A DNA stretch of 64,000 bases from Chryseobacterium ureilyticum (GTDB lineage Bacteria; Bacteroidota; Bacteroidia; Flavobacteriales; Weeksellaceae): positions 496,001 through 560,000 of the forward strand of contig NZ_FTOL01000001.1 of assembly GCF_900156735.1 (NCBI RefSeq). The letters are read 5' to 3'. The first letter of the stretch is position 1. Every line of letters begins with the position of its first letter. Under the pieces are notes generated by a model. The model ran no database searches. It saw only the letters and a program-made list of their open reading frames with translations, and was not told the DNA's origin. The position numbers and the translations under genes are program-made. Of the stretch, positions 1 to 7,663 are shown piece after piece.

Positions 1-3000
1 AATGAATTTTTGGATTATTTTGAAGATCAGGATCGTTTATCCAGAGTAATGCTGGAGGGAGTGGGTGTTGTATGTGGCTTCAAACCTAAGCTCGTTTATG
101 TTGATAAACGGTTGAACAATATACAGCTTTCCCAAGGAGTAGCTATAACAACCGACGGAGATTTGCTTACCCTCAATAAAACAAGTGAAGTGAGCAAAGA
201 TTTGTATGTGAGTGATTTGAAAACCATCAACATAGAAAACCAAAAATATACACACTTTAAAGCATATGATAACTTTAAAGTAGGATATGCTCCGTTTTAC
301 GACGATAAAAAGACAAAACAGATTGAACTTTGGGAACTGGCAACAGAAGAAGAAGCAACCTCTGATTTTCAGCCTATTAATAATCTTTCAAATCTGGAAA
401 ACAAATGTGTATTGCTCTATCTGGAAGATTACGAAAAAGATATTAAACCCTGTAGAGGAGTAGATTGTGATAATCACGGAATCCAGCAAATACGAAATCT
501 CAAAGTACTGGTTACTACAGAAAAACAAATGGCTCATATTATTGGGCAGATTGGTTTTAGCATTGATCCTGTGACCGGTGAAGTAGTACCCAACAGAAGA
601 GATACTATTCAGCCTCATCCTTTGTTTCTAAAGGATATTATGAAGCCGGTAAAACAAGAAAGAGTAGTTGTAGAAAGACTTATTTTAAATAATAAAGCTG
701 AAGCAAATATTCTCCCTTCCGATATCAAAAAGCTTTATCAGGATGTTTTACAAAAAAATGATTACGGGCAGGCTATTTTTGAGAAAATCAATGCAATTTC
801 TCAGGTAATAGGAATGGGAACAGCATCTCATCCAGGTTTTAAAAGCGCATTAGAAAATATTCTTACCCAAGAAATAGGGTTCCAGTATGCTTATGATGCA
901 GTGCAGGATTTGGCGGATACTTATTCTGAGATTATCAAATTACTTCCTAAGGCATTTACCGTATCTCTTCCAGATTTGATTTCTTTTCCTAAACATGTGA
1001 TGCTTGGGAAATTGATACCCAACAAACAACTGGATCCTTTTAGGCATCAGTTTTACAATTCACCTGTTTTAGATGAAGAAAAAGCAATGGAAAGGGTTAA
1101 ATTCTTGATCCGTCGTTTTAATCAGCAGGTACAAAGCTTTAGACTTTCAAGCACTAAAAGTCAAATTAGAATTACTCCGTCTCAAAAGTTAAAACCACTA
1201 AGTAATAAAGCTATTCCTTTTTACTATGAGGCTTCAGAGGCACTTCTAAAAACATGGAATTTTGACAGAATAAACAATCGCTCGTTTCTTGAGAATATAA
1301 CATTCAATAATCCATTCTATAATATTGAAGGGCATCACGGAATGGATTACAGAGAAGCTTTTGACAAGATAAAAGAAATTAGAGACCAACAACAACTGGG
1401 ATTTGATATTATGGCATTGTCTTTACAGGAATTGGTAAATAACAAAGACCTTTCAACAGCATATTTCAATGAGTATGTAGAAGCACATCATGGGCTAGAA
1501 CATAAGCGTGGTGTAGAGCGTGGAGGTACTTTTGTACTGATCTTTGATAATATAGGAAGAGATACAAAAGTGATTGCAGATTTTTCGCTTCCTTACATAT
1601 GCTGTACTCCAAAAATTGACGTTAAATTAAGCTTGCCAAGCCCTATTGCTTGCGCCAAATCAGACCTGATCCCTTTCACGGTATATCCTATGAATGGTGA
1701 TGTGAGAGCTGTTGTAACTGGAGGCTTAAACGGAGGTGTTGTGTTAATAGATGGAAGATATTTCCTTAACCCATCATTGGTGAGCGCTGAGCTTTATAAT
1801 AAAGAAATTAGCTTTACTGTAAACGGAAAACCTACTAAATGTACCGTTAGAGTACTTCCACAACCGGATATCAAAATAAAAGCTGATTCTGTTACTTATC
1901 CAAAAGGAGATTCAAAAGACACTATAGTTAACTTTAAGATTTCAGGAGAAAATATTGGAGATTATACTTACAGTTGGGACTTCTGGGATAATGGTCGTTG
2001 GGTTAATATGGCGCCGGATGAAAGAGGAATTGTTACGTATGCTTTCTCTGAGCTGAACATTTATAGAATTCCAACCGTAAAAGTAAAAGTAATTAGTGGT
2101 GAGTGTGCTGAAACAATTGAGGTAAATCTGCCTCTGACAGAAGCTTGTCCGGTGGTTTCAGATATTACCTACACAGTAGTTGATAATGATAATGGTAACC
2201 AGACATTCACATTTAATTGGGACTTACCATCAGACCTTTCGGCAGTTACTGGCTTGAATATTTTTGTTTCGGAAAATCCTTCAGCGGGATGGAGTACTGA
2301 ATCCGGATCTTATACCCCAAAAAGGACGATCACAAGACCTATAGGTAAAAAATACTACTTTAGATTTGGTTTAGTGGGTTCATGTAGAGAAGAAGGAGGT
2401 ATTGCAGGTCTTCCTGGATATAATAGTATCGGAATCGGACCAGATGAAAATAATCATCCCCCAACTGTCTCAATCAAATGGAAAGACACTTCAGTACTTG
2501 ATGAAAGATTATGTAGAGAGGCGGTTTGTAATTTCACAATTGTAGTTTCTGCAGATGATGTAGATGGTGATATTGATAAAATTCTGATTTATAAAAGTAT
2601 TGAAGGAGGCACATCTATTCTATTCAAGGAAAACCCAGAAGGAAATATGTTTTCGGATTCAATAAACAAGGCAGGTAAACAGTCGTACTGGGCAGTTGTT
2701 ATTGATAAAAAAGGTAATGAAGTAACTTCTAATATACTGTCTTATAGAAAAGAAAGTCACGCACCATCAGTTTCAATCAGATGGAATGATATATCAGGAA
2801 ATGCAAATAGAGATTGTACAGAACCTGCTTGTAGCTACTCAATTGAAGTTTTGGCAAGTGATGCAGATGGTGATATTAAAGATATTCAGATTCATAAAAG
2901 TACTGATGGAGGTAGTACATGGAGTTTATTCACACGAAATCCATCAGGAAATATATTTGAGGATTTTATAAATAATGTGGGTACAAATTCCTATAAGGCA

Positions 3001-3414
3001 GTTGTAGTAGACGAAGAAAACAATGAAGCGGTATCAAATATTCTTAAGTATAAAAAAGAATACCGCCCAACGCTTGTAATTAAGAGTCTTAAGCCTGTCT
3101 CAACTTGCTGTACTCCTGAGTTGCCTGTTATTACATCTTATCCGGGAGGGGATGATGTTTTATATGTTGATCTATTTGGGCTTACTGAAAATACTTTTGG
3201 GTTAAAAGGCACAGGTAAAGCAATACCTCATCTGGATGATCTTCAATATTTCTGGAGTAAACTAGACGGTCCGGAAGTAACTCTTGAGAATGTTAATAAT
3301 TCTAGTCTTGTCGTTAAAAATCCAAGTCGTGGAACTTACAGATTCCAGCTTTTGGTTAAAGATGTTAGTAGTGATGCATTTGGAGTCAGTACAATTAAGG
3401 TCGTGGTGAGTTAG
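1..3414 (+). CDS. Large Ig/PKD-like protein of the injection-system cluster (5' end outside window)
   Basis: The reading frame is already open at base 1 (Asn-Glu-Phe-Leu-Asp-Tyr), so the start lies upstream and the TTG at position 10 is not needed as a start. At least 1137 residues are present. The N-terminal 500 residues look helical and globular and resemble Bacteroidetes proteins encoded beside contractile injection systems; I recognise the type but know no experimental function. Two tandem repeats of about 100 residues follow, counted from the leucine codon at position 10 at about 816-916 and 917-1018, sharing the pattern VSI(K/R)W, DxDGDI, (S/N)SY.AVV and SNIL.Y. The last 110 residues resemble a PKD/Ig-like domain (FWSKLDGP, GTYRFQLLVKD). 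No signal peptide can be judged because the start is missing. It probably is a particle-associated or surface-binding component; this is inferred from the neighbours. Confidence 0.75.
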   Translation, partial: NEFLDYFEDQDRLSRVMLEGVGVVCGFKPKLVYVDKRLNNIQLSQGVAITTDGDLLTLNKTSEVSKDLYVSDLKTINIENQKYTHFKAYDNFKVGYAPFYDDKKTKQIELWELATEEEATSDFQPINNLSNLENKCVLLYLEDYEKDIKPCRGVDCDNHGIQQIRNLKVLVTTEKQMAHIIGQIGFSIDPVTGEVVPNRRDTIQPHPLFLKDIMKPVKQERVVVERLILNNKAEANILPSDIKKLYQDVLQKNDYGQAIFEKINAISQVIGMGTASHPGFKSALENILTQEIGFQYAYDAVQDLADTYSEIIKLLPKAFTVSLPDLISFPKHVMLGKLIPNKQLDPFRHQFYNSPVLDEEKAMERVKFLIRRFNQQVQSFRLSSTKSQIRITPSQKLKPLSNKAIPFYYEASEALLKTWNFDRINNRSFLENITFNNPFYNIEGHHGMDYREAFDKIKEIRDQQQLGFDIMALSLQELVNNKDLSTAYFNEYVEAHHGLEHKRGVERGGTFVLIFDNIGRDTKVIADFSLPYICCTPKIDVKLSLPSPIACAKSDLIPFTVYPMNGDVRAVVTGGLNGGVVLIDGRYFLNPSLVSAELYNKEISFTVNGKPTKCTVRVLPQPDIKIKADSVTYPKGDSKDTIVNFKISGENIGDYTYSWDFWDNGRWVNMAPDERGIVTYAFSELNIYRIPTVKVKVISGECAETIEVNLPLTEACPVVSDITYTVVDNDNGNQTFTFNWDLPSDLSAVTGLNIFVSENPSAGWSTESGSYTPKRTITRPIGKKYYFRFGLVGSCREEGGIAGLPGYNSIGIGPDENNHPPTVSIKWKDTSVLDERLCREAVCNFTIVVSADDVDGDIDKILIYKSIEGGTSILFKENPEGNMFSDSINKAGKQSYWAVVIDKKGNEVTSNILSYRKESHAPSVSIRWNDISGNANRDCTEPACSYSIEVLASDADGDIKDIQIHKSTDGGSTWSLFTRNPSGNIFEDFINNVGTNSYKAVVVDEENNEAVSNILKYKKEYRPTLVIKSLKPVSTCCTPELPVITSYPGGDDVLYVDLFGLTENTFGLKGTGKAIPHLDDLQYFWSKLDGPEVTLENVNNSSLVVKNPSRGTYRFQLLVKDVSSDAFGVSTIKVVVS

Positions 3415-3490
3415 AATTAATTTCAGTTCAATATATGATATAAGGAGCTGTCTTAAGTACAAATTCTTTATATCGTATCTAATAATCTAA

Positions 3491-3525
3491 GGGAGGTATT
3501 TTTCATTAGTAGAATTGTACCTCTC
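3491..3525. repeat. Imperfect hairpin between the two surface-like genes
   Basis: GAGGTA at 3493-3498 pairs with TACCTC at 3518-3523 across a 19-base loop, 46 bases before the next start codon. There is no T-run, so it is not a convincing terminator. It may be a leader structure of the following gene. Confidence 0.2.
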
Positions 3526-3570
3526 TAGATATTAGGAAAAATATAATAATAACAATAAAACATAATAAAA

Positions 3571-4458
3571 ATGGAAAGTTTAAAATGTGATGTTTCATTT
3601 AAGCTAGATTACGAATCTTCCGACTTGATAGGAGAAGCAATTGCGTATTATAAACCTTCGGACTCTGATACTGAAACTCCTTATAACATAATAGATGATT
3701 TGAATGAAGATTCTATAAAATTGCCTATTAATAGTCTTGGTAGTTATGATCTAAGAGTTAAATTGTCTGCAGGTGCTGTTAGTGATGAAGAGAAAATTGA
3801 ATTTATAGTCGGGAAGTGTGCTACTTGTGAACCGCCCAAGGTAAATACAGTAGAAGAAGTGGAATATGGTCAGTTGGTAATAAATTATTTTGCTGATCCT
3901 GTTGATCTTATAACATTGGAATATCAGATAGCATTGGATGATGAATTTACGCACATTATTTATTCAAAGGTTGGGTTTTATAACAACCCATCAGAATCTA
4001 TTGATATGAATGATGCAAAGCTCCCTGATGGTAAGCTTTTATACGTAAGAATGAGAAGATATTGTAAATCAAAAGGAATTGATGTGATCTCGGTTTGGTC
4101 TGATGTTTTGGAGTTTAAATCCGGCGAATGGAAAGATCCTTTAGAGTGCTATTGGTTAGCACCTGGTGATGATGTAGGAACTGTGATGTGTAATGGAGGG
4201 CACGGTTATTCCTGGAAGACTAGAGCTACTTGTGATACACCTGTTCCAAAGATAGGAAGTACAATTCTTTTGCCTAATCTTGTACCGGCATTAAAAGAAA
4301 ATATAAGAAAATTTCTTATAGATGCAGACGATAAATATAAAACGCGTGGACTAGGTTATATTAGGTTTGTGAATGTTACTCCGGATATAATTTATATTAT
4401 AAAAAAAGACACCGCTGAGATTGAATTTACTAAAGAGGTGGATTGTACTAGTACCTAA
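3571..4458 (+). CDS. Fibronectin/Ig-like hypothetical protein of the injection-system cluster
   Basis: A 295-residue protein with no signal peptide and no membrane segment. It appears to contain one or two beta-sandwich domains: residues 1-85 end in a VSDEEKIEFIVG strand, and residues about 88-190 look like a fibronectin type III module (CEPPKV, LEYQIALDDEFTHIIYSK, WSDVLEFKSG). The C-terminal part carries several cysteines and a Trp/Gly-rich stretch (CYWLAPGDD, GHGYSWKTR). The gene follows the larger Ig-like gene by 156 bases on the same strand and ends at a strong hairpin terminator, so the two probably form the end of one transcription unit. The family is not recognised by name. A role as adhesin or particle component is inferred from position only. 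Confidence 0.6.
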   Translation: MESLKCDVSFKLDYESSDLIGEAIAYYKPSDSDTETPYNIIDDLNEDSIKLPINSLGSYDLRVKLSAGAVSDEEKIEFIVGKCATCEPPKVNTVEEVEYGQLVINYFADPVDLITLEYQIALDDEFTHIIYSKVGFYNNPSESIDMNDAKLPDGKLLYVRMRRYCKSKGIDVISVWSDVLEFKSGEWKDPLECYWLAPGDDVGTVMCNGGHGYSWKTRATCDTPVPKIGSTILLPNLVPALKENIRKFLIDADDKYKTRGLGYIRFVNVTPDIIYIIKKDTAEIEFTKEVDCTST

Positions 4459-4478
4459 TATTGCTTACCAAAAAATCT

Positions 4479-4511
4479 CAATAAAATCCTCAAAAACTGA
4501 GGATTTTATTG
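4479..4511. terminator. Bidirectional terminator between converging genes
   Basis: A perfect 13-bp stem (CAATAAAATCCTC at 4479-4491 with GAGGATTTTATTG at 4499-4511) closes a 7-base loop, with A-rich sequence to the left and T-rich to the right. It lies between the stop of the plus-strand gene at 4458 and the stop of the minus-strand repressor at 4530 and could serve both. Confidence 0.75.
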
Positions 4512-4529
4512 AATAAATCCGTTCTTTGA

Positions 4530-5195
4530 TCATCTTCTGTTATTCTTACGTCTTGTACTTATAATATTGAAGAGTTTGGCAACATCTTTAAGGTGGATTT
4601 CCATGTCTTCATAATATTCATTCAGAGAATGAAGGGTAATAATACCATTCTCAACATCATGATTGATGATTCGTTTCACTAAAATACCTTTCTCTTTGTG
4701 AACGATAACAAAATCCCACTTATCATAATGCAGCTTACTCATCCAGTAATCCTGTCTGATATTTCTACATAAAATAATATCACCTTCCAGATAGCTTTCA
4801 TACGATCCGTTATCCATGCTGTCTCCTTTTACTTCGAAACACATGTATTCACCACGATGTTCTATATCATCAGTAAAAGGAATGGTAGGAAGACTTTCAA
4901 TATACTCTTCATCAGCAAATCTGCTTAAGTAACCGGCTTGTGCATATTGATTCGCAAGCGGAACATTCATGATCTTTAAATTTGAAAAAACTACGGGAGA
5001 AGCACTGTCATCATTAAGTTTATTTTGTTGTTCCTGTAATAAATTGGTTACAAAATAAGCCGTTGTTTCCGGTATTTTCCGTTCGCCTTTTTCCCAATAT
5101 TGTACGGCTCGGGTCCCTACCCCTATAGATTTTGCTATATCAGCTTGCTTCATGTTGAGCTTTTTCCTGATTTCTTTGAATTCTAAATAGTTCAT
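4530..5195 (-). CDS. CI/LexA-type transcriptional repressor with S24 self-cleavage domain
   Basis: This 221-residue protein has an XRE-type helix-turn-helix at residues about 5-55 (KQADIAKSIGVGTRAVQYWE) followed by a peptidase S24 domain. The expected autocleavage site is seen as Ala87-Gly88, the nucleophile as Ser126 in GDSM, and the general base as Lys174 in GILVKRI. These are the hallmarks of lambda CI, LexA and UmuD relatives, which cleave themselves when RecA filaments form during DNA damage. It diverges from an 877-bp region holding a promoter with a palindrome inside it. In tailocin and prophage clusters such proteins hold the production genes silent until SOS induction; that the same happens here is an inference from position. 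The family call is firm, the target genes are not. Confidence 0.9.
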   Translation of the reverse strand: MNYLEFKEIRKKLNMKQADIAKSIGVGTRAVQYWEKGERKIPETTAYFVTNLLQEQQNKLNDDSASPVVFSNLKIMNVPLANQYAQAGYLSRFADEEYIESLPTIPFTDDIEHRGEYMCFEVKGDSMDNGSYESYLEGDIILCRNIRQDYWMSKLHYDKWDFVIVHKEKGILVKRIINHDVENGIITLHSLNEYYEDMEIHLKDVAKLFNIISTRRKNNRR

Positions 5196-5252
5196 TTTGA
5201 TGTGTTTAATAGTTTACATGGAAAAAATATGCAAAATATTCGCTTTTATGTT

Positions 5253-5301
5253 TTGAAAAACGAACAATGTTCGTATATTTGTTTCGCCGTTAGAACGAAA
5301 C
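5253..5301 (+). promoter_or_regulatory. Consensus flavobacterial promoter with repressor-type operators
   Basis: TTG at 5253-5255 and TATATTTG at 5274-5281 are 18 bases apart, matching the flavobacterial sigma-A consensus. The spacer contains the palindrome CGAACA-A-TGTTCG (5261-5273), and just downstream GTTTCG (5281-5286) and CGAAAC (5296-5301) form a second inverted repeat. The palindrome lies 65 bases upstream of the divergent S24 repressor start, where its own operator would be expected. The promoter points right, towards the HTH gene at 6073 and the lysis and cargo genes. Two further TTGTTCG copies lie near 5540-5556. Confidence 0.6.
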
Positions 5302-6072
5302 ATGGCAAATATACAAAATTATATTTATAACTTAATGTTGATTTGGTGTTTTGGATGTTTTATAAAATGTTGTAAAATATGTAATTAAAAGGATTGTGTG
5401 ACTGTTTTTTACCTGGTTCTTTTTGTAAATGGATTTTAATTTTTTTTTTGCTTTTTCCAGCGCTGGCTAATACAAAAATAATCTTTTTAATCTAATTGAA
5501 ATGCAATAATTACGTTTTTTAACTGATTTTAAATGATTTTTGTTCGTTTGTTGTTCGTTTTTATGGTGTGGAAATGCGTTTATTTTTGAAGCTTATCTGA
5601 ATAAAGCAGTCCTTTTGTTCTTTATTTTCTTGAAAAATAAAAAAATATCCCAAAATGTAGAATAATACTACCGTTGAGCATATAAAAAATCGATTAATTA
5701 TAGTTCATCGTAAAATGGGTAATACATTCTGAGTAACAAATGAAATTTGTAAAACAAACTCAGTCTTTTTTAATAATAATTTAATAAAAACAAAATAGAC
5801 TGTTGTGCAACTTTACAAAACAAGCCACTGGATATAAATCTGACTATTGAATTGTCTATAAAACATCAATTCCTTACAAGCATCAGTAGAAATATTTATA
5901 TGAAAGTAAAATTTAAAAGAAAGAAGTCAGGGTAATATTTCGATTGGAAAAAGACCTGCAATCGACTTCCTAAAAAACAAAACTTAATAATGGATTCAGG
6001 CATCTGCTCAAAGGTTAAATATTTAGCCTTTAGGAGTTCTTATGGACTTAATTAACATTCAGAAAATAAGAA
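5302..6072. other. Gene-free AT-rich leader region
   Basis: About 770 bases without a supported gene. It is strongly AT-rich, contains two TTGTTCG motifs near 5540-5556 that resemble half-sites of the operator palindrome upstream, and has no open frame with a plausible start. It may be a long 5' leader from the promoter at 5253-5281 or hold an unrecognised RNA. Confidence 0.3.
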
Positions 6073-6285
6073 ATGCGAAGCCTGATTCAAAAAACTATAA
6101 CCAAAAAACTTTTTAAACCAGAGAAAATGAAACGTAGTAAAGAATTAGTAGAAAAAAGAAAAGATTTTGTGATCGATTATGTAAGACGTAATCAAAATAA
6201 ACAAATGAAGGTGATTGTAACAGAGCTTACAGAAATGCTGTTTTTATCAGAAAGAACAATATACAATATCATCCTTCAGGCTTAG
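6073..6285 (+). CDS. Small helix-turn-helix protein
   Basis: A 70-residue basic protein. Its C-terminal half (LTEMLFLSERTIYNIILQ) resembles the recognition-helix region of a family of short Bacteroidetes proteins that are often found in prophage-like loci and end in a 'LS..TI.NI' helix. An internal ATG at 6127 gives a 52-residue version that starts just before the conserved part (MKRSKELVEKRKDF), and either start is possible. It is the first gene downstream of the operator-bearing promoter and could be an activator of the cluster. That role is inferred; DNA binding is suggested only by the short motif. Confidence 0.55.
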   Translation: MRSLIQKTITKKLFKPEKMKRSKELVEKRKDFVIDYVRRNQNKQMKVIVTELTEMLFLSERTIYNIILQA

Positions 6286-6653
6286 TTTGAATACCTTAAA
6301 TAAATTCAGCATTAGCATTGCGTAGAATGCTATTATTAAAATAATCTTTTAGAACTAATATACACCATGAATTAGATCTTGAAATTATTCATTCTCAAAA
6401 AGACAAGAAAGGGCTTGATGGTAATATACAACCCTCAATAACAACCTCACCGGATTCCTCTGAAGACGGTATCTGAATCTTTTTCAAATTTAAATTTATA
6501 GGTGAAATACTCAGGTGAAAAACGGTTTTTGCTTTTTAGTTCTGTTGCTTTCAATAAAGATGAGCTTAAAAAAGAAACCGTTTGACCTTGAGGTGTTGAA
6601 TTAATGTCCTAAAGATTAAAAAACTAATACTCATTTAATAAAATTCTATAACC
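6286..6653. other. Intergenic stretch without a supported gene
   Basis: 368 bases. A weak hairpin (AGCATT 6314-6319 with AATGCT 6326-6331) lies 28 bases after the HTH gene. A 27-codon frame with a GTG start (6502-6585) has coding-like residue use but is too short to support. Nothing else is visible. Confidence 0.25.
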
Positions 6654-6821
6654 ATGAAAAAAAAAGAAAAGAAGAAAAAGAAAAAAACTAAGGAAAAGCT
6701 GGAAGATCAAAGAAGAGATATCAGTGATCTTATCGACGAATTAGCCTATGCAGATGACAGCGAAAATATTAAAAAAATCAGAAAATTTTTAGACGATATG
6801 TACATTCTGAGCCAAGAATGA
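6654..6821 (+). CDS. Small lysine-rich charged protein
   Basis: An ATG-initiated frame of 55 codons and a TGA. The first 15 residues are almost all lysine, and the rest is an amphipathic, acidic, probably helical segment (DLIDELAYADDSENIKKIRKFLDDMY). It lies 54 bases before the holin-like gene on the same strand, with no terminator between. It is not recognised. The well-behaved residue composition and the tandem position support a real gene. A DNA- or membrane-associated accessory of the lysis module is possible. Confidence 0.5.
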   Translation: MKKKEKKKKKKTKEKLEDQRRDISDLIDELAYADDSENIKKIRKFLDDMYILSQE

Positions 6822-6875
6822 TGAACCATTTCAAACTTACTGAAAAAATAAAAAACTTTAATCAATAATACTAAG

Positions 6876-7253
6876 ATGAATTTGGATAGTATAAAAGCCC
6901 TTTTGATCGGAACTGCAATAGCTTTTTCAGGAGGATTATTAAGGGTATTGGTCTCCATACAAAATAAAGAGAAAAAACAGCCGTGGGAACACTTCATTAC
7001 CCTGATGATCGTCATCATTGTAGGCTTTACAATGAGTTATTTGATGAACAGAGCTGAGCTGCATGACAAATGGTATTCAACAGGAATATTGTTTGTTCTC
7101 GGATACGGCTACGATAAATTCCTGAAGATGATCACAACGAATTTACCTAACTGGATTGATAAATCAGTAAATCTTTTTATTGAAAACAGATATGGAGTGA
7201 GATCAGACAGACAGCCTGATGAAGAAGAAAAGAAAGATGATGTGATTCAATAG
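6876..7253 (+). CDS. Holin-like membrane protein
   Basis: A 125-residue protein with three likely membrane segments (residues about 5-28, 39-57 and 66-85) and a short highly charged C-terminal tail (RQPDEEEKKDD). Size, topology and tail match Bacteroidetes phage holins, which form lethal pores in the inner membrane and let the endolysin reach the cell wall. A T4-type lysozyme and a spanin-like lipoprotein are encoded 10.5 kb downstream on the same strand, which supports this role. Holins are too diverse for a certain call from topology alone; the alternative is an unrelated small membrane protein. Confidence 0.6.
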   Translation: MNLDSIKALLIGTAIAFSGGLLRVLVSIQNKEKKQPWEHFITLMIVIIVGFTMSYLMNRAELHDKWYSTGILFVLGYGYDKFLKMITTNLPNWIDKSVNLFIENRYGVRSDRQPDEEEKKDDVIQ

Positions 7254-7383
7254 AATAGGAAGTGAAAAAGTAGGAGTTGAAAATAGTAATTATTTAAACC
7301 TAATCAATCAGACCTCATATCAATAAATAATTCTACTCAAATACTTAGACCATTGCAGTGAAAAGATCTTTTGAAATACTTTG

Positions 7384-7445
7384 CTGCAACTACAGAATCC
7401 ATCACTTGAAAAAAGGGTAATTCTCCCCAAAAAGAGTGAATTTTG
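7384..7445 (+). promoter_or_regulatory. Shared 62-bp element, copy 1 (before cargo gene)
   Basis: CTGCAACTACAGAA at 7384-7397 and GAATTTTG at 7438-7445 are exactly 54 bases apart, start to start. The same two blocks at the same spacing occur at 12909, 15093 and 29010, with a degenerate copy at 14058. The first block is an approximate inverted repeat (CTG-n6-CAG). The second block is one base away from the flavobacterial minus-7 consensus TAnnTTTG. The middle A-rich block differs in this copy. It lies 280 bases before the cargo start. Confidence 0.65.
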
Positions 7446-7485
7446 AAACTAATAACCTGAAAACTCAAAAGAGAGAAAGCCAGAA

Positions 7486-7608
7486 GTGGTTCAGCATTAC
7501 CTGTTTCTCATTGCAGCGCTGAACACGCTTCCGGTTATTTACCTTCTTAAAGAAATCCACCATACACGGACTGATTTTTCAGATCAGCAGGTATATAAAA
7601 CGCAGTAA
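7486..7608 (+). CDS. Possible 40-residue membrane peptide
   Basis: A GTG-initiated frame of 40 codons encodes one strongly hydrophobic segment (HYLFLIAALNTLPVIYLLKE) followed by a polar tail. A purine-rich GAGAGAAA lies about 8 bases upstream of the GTG. The frame starts 40 bases after the 62-bp element and ends 55 bases before the cargo gene. No ATG is available in the frame. It could be a small lysis or membrane factor, or chance. Confidence 0.25.
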   Translation: MVQHYLFLIAALNTLPVIYLLKEIHHTRTDFSDQQVYKTQ

Positions 7609-7663
7609 TATCATTGCGTTTTGTTCGCCTTTTAACTCAATATGAAATTAAAAAACTAAGTCA

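Noticed and set aside
6502..6585. 27-codon GTG frame with coding-like residues
   Set aside because: Too short and without ribosome-binding or neighbour support.
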